NCBI RefSeq assembly: GCF_029784165.1
Contig: NC_073696.1
Coordinates: 154,106,713-154,170,712, forward strand
Length of the DNA stretch: 64,000 bases
Origin: Wyeomyia smithii
Lineage: Eukaryota > Arthropoda > Insecta > Diptera > Culicidae
Direction of reading: 5' to 3'
In this document: piece by piece, positions 32,401 through 43,320 of the stretch
How positions within the stretch are numbered: the first letter of the stretch is position 1
Layout of the letters: the number at the start of each line of letters is the position of its first letter
Program-made: the position numbers and the translations under genes
Notes under the pieces: model-generated
What the model saw: only the letters and a program-made list of their open reading frames with translations
Told to the model about the DNA's origin: nothing
Databases searched by the model: none

Positions 32401-32644
32401 CAAACAAAATTTTCATCACAACATAACTTTCACAGCTAGGATTAACCATCAAAACACCAGAAATGCATCTGAACTCTTGAGAAGTAGAGCTAGCACGAAC
32501 TTGGGTTCAACACGAATCATGTGTTATGGCCCGTTAAAGTACAATTTGCTGCCTTACGAACTAAAACTAATATCTAATACACTCCTGTTTAAAATCAAAC
32601 TGAAGCAACATTTAATAAGAAATGTAAACGAATTTATATTTTAG
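29411..32644 (+). pseudogene. ORF2 (endonuclease-RT) of CR1-like LINE, split by a SINE
   Basis: Starts ATG 29411. The endonuclease N-terminus (NIIQWNVRGV) is cut by a SINE at 29537-29889 and resumes at about 29903. It has VVVGETWLK, GGLAVFVK, GIYRPPS, FIVGDVNVP and FSDSSDHIPI, the APE-type catalytic blocks. RT follows in pieces: SNYRPISTLSALNKIIEKL and FIDLKKAFDTLSH near 31570. Then come GVPQGSNIGPLLFSVFINDF and FADDTDLF near 31815. The C-terminal part runs to TAG 32644. Disruptions include stops or shifts at about 30745, 31283, 31679, 31924 and 32229. Both catalytic centres can still be recognised, but the gene is dead. Confidence 0.8.
29537..29889 (-). mobile_element. tRNA-derived SINE (family A), copy 1
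   Basis: A 353-bp insertion flanked by the 13-bp duplication AAGAGGAGTCAAT (29524-29536, 29890-29902). Read on the minus strand, the head is GCGGGGGCCTAGTGTGGTTG with an A box (TAGTGTGGTTGG, 29865-29876) and a perfect B box (GGGTTCGAATCCC, 29825-29837). A long body ends in poly-A. It interrupts the endonuclease of the CR1-like LINE. Confidence 0.92.
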
Positions 32645-32980
32645 TTGCGCCAACCTTTTTGTAAATGTAGGTTTTTCTGGCTCCTGCTGGTTTTTTCCTG
32701 CATCTCTAATTGTTAACTTGTTTAGTTTGTCCTTATCATTGTAGCCGTAACGTTTATCACTACATCTTAAATTTTTGTGTTATAGTATGTGATTCCCTTC
32801 AAAGGAACTTAGTTCCACTGGGTTATCACCTAGTTGTTTGCTTATAATTAATTTCTCCGCGTATTGTTTTTCTTTTTGCTATAAGTCAGTGTCTACTACC
32901 AGGGGGCTCCTGTGTGAGCTTTTTGGTGTGGGGTCAGTGGAGGGTATTATAAAAAAAAAATAGTAATAGTAATAGTAATA
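32645..32980 (+). other. 3' UTR and tail of the CR1-like LINE
   Basis: No ORF. It ends in ten A residues followed by just over three TAGTAA hexamers, directly abutting the TIR of the next element at 32981. Confidence 0.55.
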
Positions 32981-34039
32981 CAGGCGAACTTCGATATAAG
33001 GTACCCTCGTTATAAAGTACCTTCGATATAGCGTCACTCGATATAAGGTACATTTAACCTCGATATAAGGTACATATTTTTATTATGTTACAAATAACTC
33101 CGAAATTGGTATAGAAACTTCTATAAACAATATATTGGTTATCTTGTCAACGTCTCTGGTTACTATTGATCATTTGAGGAGTGTCCATAAAATACTCCAG
33201 ACATAGCGGAAGTTTGAAAACCCGTCCGAAAAGTTTAATGTTGCTGAAAAAACATGATATAGCATGGTTTAACATGGATGGGAACGGAGGAGCTGATAAA
33301 AAAAATTAACTTAAAGTTTGATCCCTGGAGAATTTGTTTGAAATTTCAAAAGACAAAATTTTATTAGAACTCGGATTGCTAGAAATGTTTAAAAAATGTG
33401 CATTTTTTTATCAAAAACATCATAAAACCTATAAAAATGTGAAAATATGCTTAAGGTATCGGCAGAATGATGTATTTCTCAAATATGTAAATATGTTCAG
33501 AATTTTGGGCCTCTGAAATCACACCCAAAAAAGTTGATTGGTATTTTTTAATTTCCAAACATTTTAGGAATGTGTGTATAAAACTACCTGTATGTGATCA
33601 ATATTCAAGAGATAGCATCAAAGCGTCTCCAGCAAAATTTTTCTGCATAAAATAACCTACAACTTTGCTAATGTCTTAACTTTGATTTAAGGTTTAATTT
33701 AGTTTATTTGACACGGCACGATACATTTTCTGTTTTACTGAGCCAAGTACAATTCGTATCAATTCTACGTTAGCAGGGAAAAGCGGGAGGCCTTTTCTTT
33801 ATTCTCGCGGCCGACTACGAGCTAGTGGGGATTTAAGGTGAGAGGAAGGGAGATACAATTTTGACTTAAAACTATTTTGGAACTTTGTTTTTCAACTGGT
33901 AGAGCAAGTGTTTTCTTGTTTGTTGTGGGTTCAAAATATTTGTGTAAGCATAGATGCGGGCTCTTCGTTTCCGTGTCTTCAGCATAGCATATTTGTATCC
34001 TTAATCTGACAAATAGACAAAGAAAATTTTAAATTTTAA

Positions 34040-37000
34040 TGCCAGCGTTTTTCAGAAAGCAGTATAGCTGTGTCATGTACTGGAGATCACCGCTTCCCAG
34101 AATGTCTCTAACGGGTACGTTCGGTTGTTTTCCTCGGGCCCGAAGGGAATCTATAAGCTCGGACCTAACACCACAGTATTCGGTACACGACCAAACAACA
34201 TGCTCGATGTCATGGTAGCCATCGCCACATATAAAGTCTGGACATCACGCGAATGAAGTTCCGACCGACATCCAACCCCTTGAACCATGCTTTCGTCGAT
34301 ACCTTAGGAAAAATGGAATGTAGCCACCGTCCCAGTTCATCTGAGTTCCATGATGATTGCCAACTGTTGAGTGTTCTCTGACGCAAAATGCTATAAAATT
34401 CATCATAAGCAATTGGTCTTTCATAAATATCGCCATCAGTAGCACCCACCTTAGCAAAAGAGTCAGCCTTTTAATTACCCGGAATCGAGCAATGAGAAGG
34501 GACCCACGCTAAGGTAACCCGGTAATTTTTATCTGTTAAAGCACTTAAAAACCGCCGTATTTTCCCCAGGAAATACGGGGTGTGCTTCACAGGCTTCATC
34601 GATCGCAGAGCCTCAATGGCACTGAGACTATCTGTGAAGATGAAGTAGTGGTCTGTGGGTAGGGTTTCGATGATTCCAAGAGAGTACTGAATAGCAGCAA
34701 GTTCTGCGACGTACACGGAAGCAGGAGCATCGAGTTTGTAGGAGGCGGTAAAATTTTCGTGGAAAACACCGAAGCCAGTGGACTCATCTAGATTAGATCC
34801 GTCAGTGTAAAACCTTTTATCATAACTAACATGTTTGAACTTATTCGAAAAAATCTTAGGGATCTCTTGGGGTCGCAATTGATCCGGGATACCAGAAATG
34901 TCTTGTTTCATGGTGGTGTCGAAGAATATAGCATTATTAGAAGTATCTAAAAGTGCGACATTGGAGGAATCGTATGAAGAAGGATTAATATCTTGAGCCA
35001 TATAGTCAAAATATAAAGTCATAAATCTGGATTGAGATTGAAGGTCGACCAACCTCTCGAAATTTTCAATTACTAATGGGTTCATAACTGTGCATCGAAT
35101 CAGCAACCGGTAAGAGAGATTCCAAAAACGATGTTTCAACGGAAGAATACCCGCTAACACTTCAAGACTCATCGTATGGGTCGACTGCATGCAACCCAAG
35201 GCAATACGCAAACAACGATATTGTATTCTCTCTAATTTTATAATGTGCGTGTTCGCGGCGAAACGAAAGCAGAAACAGCCGTACTCAAGAGCTGACAATA
35301 TCGTTGTTTGGTAAAGCCTTAGAAGGTCTCCTGGGTGGGCTCCCCACCAGGTTCCGGTAATCGTACGAAGAAAATTAATCCTCTGTTGGCATTTTCGTGT
35401 CAGATACCTAATATGACAAGCCCAGGTGCATTTAGAGTCGAACCAGACCCCGAGATATTTAGCGACTAAAACCTGAGAGATCGTTTTACCCGTTAGTAGG
35501 AGCTGCAGCTGAGCTGGGTTATGCTTCCTAGAAAAAACGACCAACTCAGTTTTCTCCGGAGAGAATTCGATACCCAGCTTAAGAGCCCATTCAGACAAAT
35601 TGTCTAAGGTATCTTGCAATGGTCCTTGCAGATCGCTAGCCTCGCTACCAGTAATGGATACAACGCTATCGTCTGCAAGTTGCCTTAGCGTGCATGAATT
35701 TGCAAGACATTCATCGATGTCATTGACGTAAAAATTATATAAGAGAGGACTTAAATATGAGCCCTGGGGAAGGCCCAGGTAACTAATTCGGGAAGTTGTC
35801 GAATCGCCATGTGAAAAATACATATGCTTTTCTGACAACAAATTGAGCAAAAAGTTATTCAGATTTAGTGAAAGTCCCTGCGAATAAAGTTTCGCGCTTA
35901 AAACTTCTACAGAGACAGAGTCAAAAGCCCCCTTAATATCTAAGAACGCAGAAGCCATTTGCTCTTTTCGAGCAAATGCGAGTTGAATTTCAGTAGAAAG
36001 CAACGCTAGGCAATCGTTCGTCCCTTTGCCCCGGCGAAAGCCAAATTGAGTATCTGAAAGTAACCCGTTTGTTTCGACCCATTTGTCTAACCGTAAGAGG
36101 ATCATTTTCTCCATTAATTTCCGGAGGCAAGAGAGCATCGCAATCGGCCTATATGAATTGTGATCAGAGGCAGGTTTCCCGGGTTTCCGAATAGCAATGA
36201 CTTTTACCTCCCTCCAGTCATGCGGAACAATATTTAGCTCAAGAAACTTGTTGAACAAGTCCAACAAGCGTCTTTTTGCAGAGTCGGGTAGATTCTTCAA
36301 CAGGTTGAATTTTATTCTATCTAACCCTGGAGCCTTATTGTTGCACGACAGGAGAGCCATTGAAAATTCCAACATCGAAAATGGAGGCTCTTCCGTAGTT
36401 ACTATAAACGCGTCGCGAAAGGTTTTCTGTTCCGGTACAGAATCCGGACAAACCTTTTTGGCAAAATCGAGTATCCAGCGATCTGAATACTCCTCACTCT
36501 CATTCGAAACGTCACGGTTCCGCATGCGCCTGGCGGTATCCCAAAGAGTGCTCATCGCTGTTTCCTTCGACAACGCGTTTACGAACCGCCGCCAGTACCC
36601 GCGTTTTTTCGCCTTTACTAAGCTCTTCATCTGCCTGCCCAGTGCCTCGTACTTTCGTAGTAGGTTGACAGTGCCGTACTCCCGGTAGTCCTTATACGCC
36701 GCGGACCTTCGCGCGTACAGCTCAGAGCACTCTTTGTCCCACCATTTGTTGGGAGGGCGTTGTCTAATCGTTACCCCGGGTATCGGTTTCGTCTGAGCTT
36801 GCGTCGCGGCGTCGATTATCAAGCCAGCTAAGAACGCGTATTTTTCCTCCGGAGGAAGTTCCTCGTGAGTCTCGATAGATTCCGCTGTAATAGAATCATA
36901 ACGCTTCCAATCAATATTACGTGTAAGGTCGTAGGAAATATTGATTTGGTTCGGGGGAGTTGAACCATTAGCAATTGATATAACGATTGGAAGATGATCA

Positions 37001-37647
37001 CTACCGTGGGGATCGTTGATTACTTTCCACCGGCAATCTAACGCTAGTGATGTCGAGCAAAGGGATAGGTCAAGCACGCTTTCACGTGCTGGAGGATTAG
37101 GTACACGTGTCGCTTCCCCAGTATTCAAAAGTGTCATATTGAAGTCGTCGATCAAGTTACAAATTAAAGAAGATCGGTTGTCGTCGTACAGCGACCCCCA
37201 TAGCGAACAGTGAGAGTTAAAATCTCCCAAAATCAAAAAAGGTGCGGGAAGCAATTCTGCTATATCAAGGAGTTGCTTCTGTTTAATCCGCGCGGATGGG
37301 GGAATATATAACAAAACAAAGCAAAGGTCTTTTCCATTCATATTCGTTTGAATGGCAACAACTTCAATATTCGAGATCGAGGGGAGGTCGATTCTGAAAA
37401 AAGAATAGCACTTTTTGATCCCTAAAAGTACCCCTCCACCGTGTGAGTCTCGATCTCGACGAATGATGTTAAAATCGTGGAAATTAAGTTGGTCATTTGA
37501 ATTGAGAAAAGTTTCACAAAGCGCGAACGCATCACAATTGTATGTGTTTATCAAATGTGAAAATAAATCAAATTTGGGGATGATACTTCTGCAGTTCCAC
37601 TGTAACACAGTGACAAAATTCCTAACCTCTTTCATCGTATTAGTCAT
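34040..37647 (-). pseudogene. ORF2 of I-clade LINE copy 1 (premature stop in RNase H)
   Basis: Open from 37647 to 34471 (1,058 codons), then a TAA within the RNase H domain right after SHCSIPGN. Homologous codons continue to about 34040 with a ~70-bp deletion near 34230. Domains are the APE endonuclease (VLQWNCRSIIPK, CETFLNSND, LILGDFNSH, HGSDHLPIV), RT (SYRPIAMLSCLRKLMEKMI, AFLDIKGAFDSVS, LADDSVV) and RNase H (FYTDGSNLDE, ELAAIQYSL, FTDSLSAIEAL). The stop arises from one base change relative to copy 2. The product would lack the end of RNase H and the C-terminal CCHC. Confidence 0.92.
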
Positions 37648-37797
37648 CGAAAGAAACGATAGCTGAAATGAGGGGCCAAGTTGCTGTGAGTTGCTTCAAA
37701 AAGGTTTTCACTGTTGGGAGAAGGGCAAGAAGAATGTTTTGAAGGGGATCTGGTATGTTGAATGTTTTAAATATCCAGTCCACAATATCAGAGAATT

Positions 37798-38925
37798 TTA
37801 TGAACCCTGTTTCTTTTTTTTTTCTTCACCGCTTCCTTTTTGTGTTGTCTTATTGGTCATTCCGCTAGGGGTTATCTTACGACCTTTACGAGAAAGATTA
37901 GGAGAGTTGAGCATTCTCCTCTTCCTAGATCCCTCTGGCAAGGCATAGGAACACCCTTCGACGGGATCGTCAGATGTACTCTCATCGGTTGGCAAAAAGG
38001 AAAAGATGTTTCCTGTCGAGGGTGGCTCAGCCCTCTTAAGCATTTCTGCAAAAGAGCGCTTTGATCGTTCCTTAAGGGAACGCTTAATTTTTTCCTCGCG
38101 CTGTTTGTACGCGGGACATGCCGGATGGTCATGCCGAGTTCCCTCGCAATAAAGACACTTTTCAGTATCCCCACTGCAAGTGTTCTCAGCATGATTGCCT
38201 CCGCACTTGCTACAGCGTGCCTTGTTGCAGCAGTAGGTGGCTGTGTGACCTAACTGCTTACAGTTTTGGCAATGCATGACCCGCGGTACGAACAGGCGTA
38301 CAGGTAGACGAACCCTGTCCAAGCGGACGTAGTTCGGCAGTGCGGATCCGGCGAATGTTACTCGGAAGGAATCCGAAGGGAGGAATTTCTTCTTCCCTTC
38401 TTCGATGGATACTGAATGCAATTGCTTGCAATCCAGTATCTTTACACTTTGCATCAAGGGGTTTTTGAAACAGCCAACTCCATGACGCAAAATGTCATCG
38501 ACAGTGAGATTCCCCTCGGTAACCACACCGTCGATTTCTACATCCTTGGCAGGGATGTACACGCGATACTCTCTCGTGAAGAGCTCGTAGCCAGCAATTT
38601 CGTTTGCTTGCTTCAAGCTACTCACGACAACTCGCAGTTTGTTCGGCCTCACCTTCGTAATCTCGGTTACGGCCGAAAAATGTTTTGCCAGGTCTTTGCC
38701 AATTTGAATAATATTCAATGGCTTCTCTATGGGCCGGAAAAAAACAACGTAGGGACCACCAGCGGCATCTGGGTAAGCTTTTACCCGTACTTCCGGTACT
38801 CTTGGTACAGGACTTGGCAAAGGGGAGGGCACAGGGGAAGGTAGGGGTGAGCTGATGGGAGAAATTTCAATTTCTTCCCCGTTTGTTTCCACCTCCAGGA
38901 AAAGTTGCACTTGTATGTCGTCCAT
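37798..38925 (-). pseudogene. ORF1 of I-clade LINE copy 1 (C-terminus deleted)
   Basis: 375 codons starting MDDIQVQLFLEVE. Like copy 2, it has a Pro/Ser-rich N-terminus (LPSPVPSPLPSPVP) and a central nucleic-acid-binding domain. Three zinc knuckles follow: CQNCKQLGHTATYC, CSKCGGNHAENTC and CLYCEGTRHDHPAC. The last ~85 residues found in copy 2 are lost through a deletion that joins two T-rich tracts near 37815, leaving a Lys-rich readthrough tail. RNA-binding Gag-like role inferred from the family. Confidence 0.9.
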
Positions 38926-39654
38926 TTTGCGGGAGCGTTACGCTCTACCGCACACAAACGATAATTATTCGAATATGAGGGGGGGGTTCAAGTAGTTGAT
39001 ATTAAATTTTAAAAACAATTTTTCAATCTACAATGGATCAAATAAAAAAAAAGACAGTAATACTAATTCTAATAACAATAGTAATAATAATAATAATAAT
39101 AATAATTATAGTAATAATATTAATAATAACAATAATAATATCAATAATAATATTAATAATAATATTATAACATAGTAATAATATTGATAATAATAGTAAA
39201 AATTCTAAAGGTAATACTTCACCGAACGTCTAAGTCACGACCTCACGGCTGATAGTAGAATTAATCGAGCGTCTCCGCAGAACAAACAATGACGATCCAG
39301 CTTCGTGTTGAGACGCAGTGGCCGTGTCCTACACGCGACCTTGTAGATGCCACTTGTAGTTGACTTCCACTCGCTCGATCGTATGATGGTCCGTGCTGCT
39401 AGCGGGGTAACAGCGGTGCGGGAGAATTATTCTTGCTGATATATCAGCTGCGTATCGAATCACTGGCGGGGTAGCCTGCCCCTACCAGTGTGCAGATGTT
39501 TCTGCCGATATATAACAGGCTATTGTTATCGCGCAGCACAAGAACTAATCGACAAAAAAACACCCGTACGATAACTCGTGTATTGTTATTTTGCGAACTC
39601 AAACGGAGATAAACAATTTGCGTCTAATCGAGACGAAAGCAAAACAACGAATGA

Positions 39655-40386
39655 TAACTTTGATTTGATAAGTTACTAAAAAAATTAAATTCATTGGACT
39701 TTTAGGCAGGTTAATAAAAAATCTATTTGCATCAGAAGTTTCCCCTTAAGATAAACAAAAACTTTGTCGAATACACTATAGCATTTAAATAGCAATTTCA
39801 CACTCAAAAGGTTGACGACCACGTTTTTCACGTTTTAAACCAGTGTGCAAAGTGCAGCTTTAGGTCACCCTTATGTGTAAAGAAAAGTAAGTTCAAACGG
39901 TCAATTTTAAATGCAATGGAGAAAAATGCACTTCAGAAATCCTGAAGCACGAGGTAATTATTGTAAAGTTGTCAACCCTTAAGCAGATATTCATTGTTCT
40001 TATACAGCGGACCAAAAAATAAGTACCAACGAGAAGTAGAAAACAAGCGGTTTAATAAATAGTCTATATGAATGTAAATAAATATTGAAAAAAAAGTAAT
40101 AATAACGTAACGGCTTGATTTTTTTCTTTTTTTTTCTAGATGACATACTTTTTGGAAATAAACTATCACACGCGGCTACAGGTCTCCTAAAAAGCCAAAA
40201 AACTCTGTGTTTCAAATTGTACTTAAAACAATTTGATGATCACTTATAGTTGGATTCTATTTCCAAAATAAACTATACTTAGACAAATGACAACAAAATG
40301 AAGTATTTGGAGCCCTATTGTTGAAATTGTTTCATGATTCGATATAAGGTACAATTCGATATAAAATACAACTTGTAAATCTAAAT
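39655..40386. other. Right half of the TIR element, non-coding
   Basis: A/T-rich sequence with no transposase-like ORF in either strand. It includes the second copy of the LINE target duplication (39655-39666) and, near its end, CGATATAAGGTAC repeats. Confidence 0.5.
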
Positions 40387-40410
40387 GTACCTTATATCGA
40401 AGTTTGCCTG

Positions 40411-42926
40411 TATTTATCTATAATCCATGTTTTGAGGAGTTTTTGAAATTTCTACAGGACAGATGCGATGCACTGGAAATCTTTTCTGCTCTAGCAACAA
40501 AATCGTCGCACGTTAATTTGGATAGAAAGGACAAGAGTGAACAACAAAGGCAGCCACCAGCAAAGAAAAAAGCCTTTCAAAGTTTTAAAACAGTTTTACA
40601 ACAGTGCGCGAAATGCGAGGCAGAAGATCGTTCGATATACAGTTGTCCAGTCTTTCGGACCCCCGACAAAACTTTTCGAATGTTTTGGGAAACAGAGGAG
40701 TTACGAATGGCGAAACCTTTCACAGTAGAGGAACAGTGGGTGGTAAACCATTTTAAATCGACTTGCAAACGAAATTCAGACGGGCGATTTGTGGTGCGAC
40801 TACCATTTAATGGAAGTAAGGATATTGGCGAGACTTTATCAGCAGCAGTTCATCGATTACGTGCGATGGAGCGCAGATTCGAACACAATACAGACTTGGG
40901 AAAACGCTATCCAGATTTTATGCAAAAATACATAGATATGGGTCACATGGAACGCATTCTTCTATCGGACATTGATGTGGGCAATAATGGTTTTTTAGCC
41001 TCATCATGCAGTTCTAAAAGAAGAAAGTTTTACAGCAAAATTACATGTCGTATTCGATGGATCGCCTTCTTCATCTACTGGCATTTCACTCAATCAAACG
41101 CTACACGTAGGGCCCAACATTAATCTAGATTTGTTGGCAGTGCTCACGCGTTTTCGATGATATTCAGTGGTGTTCGTGGTGGATGTAGCCAAGATCGACA
41201 GGTGCTAGTCGGTCGTTCTGACACAGATTACCAGCGAATCGTTTAACGTTCAAATGCAAATACTCCAATAGAGCATTCTCGGTTACTGACGGTAACGTAT
41301 GGAACTGGTTGCGCTGCATATTTGGCAATAGAGGCAATTGTTCATGCAGCAAAACACGTCGAAGAAACATAATATATAATAATATAAAAGCGATGAAATA
41401 ATTATGAAATCTAATTATATCCCGAAGCCGCAGAGTGCATTATTAAGGATCGTTACGTCGATGATTTATTGTCCGGTGCAAACGAGCTGAAGAAGGCAAA
41501 GCTTTTGAGATGTCAAAAAAGCGATATTTTGGAGAACTCTGGATTTCATTTGCGAAAATGGGCCACATATGTGCCTGCTTTGCTTGATGCTGTGTCAGAA
41601 GTAGCTACCGAGTCAATTCCTTTGCAATTGAATGGTGAACCATGTACAATGAAAACACTTGGAGTACAATGGTCCCCGCGAGAAGACGTGTTTACATTCA
41701 AGATTTCGCTTCCAGATGAAGCTGGTGTGACCAAGTGACAGCTTCTTTCTGAGTCGTCAAAGTTATTCGATCCTAATGGATGGTTGGCACCAGCGATTGT
41801 CAAGATAAAGCTCTGTTATCAACAAACCTGATGTATGATTTGGAGTTCGATGACCCACTCCCCCAGGCTGTTCTTCTAGAATGGCACGAGCTGAGAGAAA
41901 ATCTTCACCTTTTAGAGCAAGTACGGATTCCACGATGGATACCAAATCACAAAGAGCGTTTGCAATTGCATGGCTTTTCCGACGCGTCGGAAGTTGCATA
42001 TGCTGCTGTAGTCTATGCAAGGTCGAACACCGACAGTAGAAAGGTGCAAGTGCAGTTATTTGCGGCGAAAATCAAACTTGCACCAGTAAAGCAGAAAACT
42101 CTTCCGAGACTGGAATTGGACGCGGCAGTTCTTTTGACTGATCTTATGGAAAGGCTTTGCACTGGTTATCATTTGTACCTGAAAGATGGAAAACATATGT
42201 GGCAAACAGAGTCTCAACCATTCAAGAATTCCTTCCAAGAAACGTTTGGAATTACGTCTGGAGGAAAACCCTGCAGATTGTGCGTCTCGTGGGATTTTCC
42301 CGGCAGAACTGGTGAATCATAGCTTGTGGTGGACAGGGCCGTATTGGCTCCGTGAAAGCTCAACGGCATGGAACATACCGACACCTGATTCGGTAACAGA
42401 AGAAGAGTTACTTGAAACACGTGATAATCAAGTGGTTGCTCTTCAGTCAACCAAGTCAAGTCAGTAAATTACATAGGGTCTACTTTCTAATTTAAGAGCA
42501 GCATATTAATGAAATTTTCACGGCTTACTAAAGCAACTCTCATATTGGCTTACACGTTCAAAGCATTGCAGCGGAGATGGCGTTCATTCGAATGGCCCAA
42601 CACGATGAATACAGTGCCGACATTGAACGATTGAAACACGGAAAGAAGGTTTCTCTGCGACGAAGTCATTTGAAGGAAGTGTACCCTTTCATTGATGGTT
42701 ACGGGGTATTAAGAGTTCTAGGACGGCTACAGAATTCAGACGTTTGCTACGATATGAAGCATCCAATAATATTGCCTAAGAATTATCGTTACACTTTGTT
42801 ACTTTTAGAAAGGATTCATATCCATAATTTGCATTGCGGTCCAACCTTGCTTACTGCAACAGTCAATCGAACAAGATGCTTTTGAAAGCTAGATGCTTTT
42901 GAAAGCAGTGCCAAACCCTGCCGTCT
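40411..42926 (+). pseudogene. Degraded BEL/Pao gag-pol fragment
   Basis: Readable pieces run in BEL/Pao order. First is a gag end (FEEFLKFLQDRCDALEIF; CAKCEAEDRSIYSC), then RT N-terminal blocks (EEQWVVNHFKSTCKRNSDGR, VHRLRAMERRFEHNT, DFMQKYIDMGHM) to about 41000. Next is RT with YVDDLLSGA near 41455. RNase H-like HGFSDASEVAYAAVVYARSN and LPRLELDAAVLL lie near 41970-42140. Then ENPADCASRGIFPAELVNHS near 42260, and an integrase zinc region start (YPFIDGYGVLRVLGRLQNSD) up to 42885. Deletions and frame changes separate the pieces. The integrase catalytic core is absent. It stops just before the copy 2 LINE. Confidence 0.85.
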
Positions 42927-43320
42927 AAACTTAAAACGGTTAGTTTTTTTAGTTTTAAATAGTTTATTTGACACGGCACGATACAATTTATGTTTAACTG
43001 AGCCAAGTACATTTTTTTTTAAATTCTAAATTAGCAGGGAAAAGAGGGAGGCCTTTTCTTTATTCTCGCGGCCGACTACGAGCTAGTGGGGATTTAAGGT
43101 GAGAGGAGGGGAGTTACAATTTTGATTTTAACTATATTGAGTTATACGATTTATTTATTTGTACATGGCTAAGCAGTGATGTTCTATTTGAGCAGTTTGG
43201 ACTGAGGTGTCTGCGTGAACATAAAGATGCCGAGTCTTCGTTTGAGTGTCTCCAGCTTAGTGTGTCATCTTCTTTCAGCGGGTAGCGGGAATGGTAATCT
43301 AACAAATAGATAGAAGAGTT

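Larger units (their letters stand above)
27363..32980 (+). mobile_element. CR1-like LINE, decayed, with hexamer tail
   Basis: ORF1 has a PHD-type zinc finger and coiled coil. ORF2 has an APE-type endonuclease and RT. The 3' UTR ends at about 32950 with poly-A followed by TAGTAATAGTAATAGTAATA. A PHD finger in ORF1 is known from CR1-clade LINEs. The 5' end is uncertain: an AATAAATTAATAAAAAA tract at about 27347-27363 probably belongs to another insert. A SINE splits ORF2, and many stops and frameshifts are present. Confidence 0.65.
33689..39654 (-). mobile_element. I-clade LINE copy 1 (full length, damaged)
   Basis: About 5.97 kb on the minus strand with a 12-bp duplication, TAACTTTGATTT (33677-33688; 39655-39666). 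Layout on the minus strand is 5' UTR with an internal TAA-rich tract (39058-39200), ORF1, ORF2 with RNase H, then a 3' UTR ending GTGCCGTGTCAAATAAACT. It is very similar to copy 2. Losses relative to copy 2 are a ~115-bp deletion at the ORF1 C-terminus, a GAA-to-TAA stop in ORF2, and a ~70-bp deletion near 34230. It also has about 60 extra bp in the 5' UTR near 39400-39480. Confidence 0.93.
32981..40410. mobile_element. TA-flanked TIR element (~1.45 kb) containing a nested LINE
   Basis: The left end is CAGGCGAACTTCGATATAAG (32981). The right end (40387-40410) is its inverse, GTACCTTATATCGAAGTTTG followed by CCTG. TA flanks both sides. The 13-bp motif CGATATAAGGTAC is repeated several times next to each end (32991-33075; 40339-40373). 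Removing the LINE (33689-39654) and its 12-bp duplication leaves about 1.45 kb with no transposase, so it is non-autonomous. CAGG ends and TA targets suggest a pogo/Tigger-like origin. Left flank is a microsatellite tail and right flank is BEL/Pao sequence. That the two ends belong to one insertion is inferred from matching TIRs. Confidence 0.75.

Noticed and set aside
36197..36688. 163-codon + strand ORF also present at 45554-46045
   Set aside because: It is antisense to the RT region of the two I-clade LINEs; it is conserved only because the opposite strand is coding.
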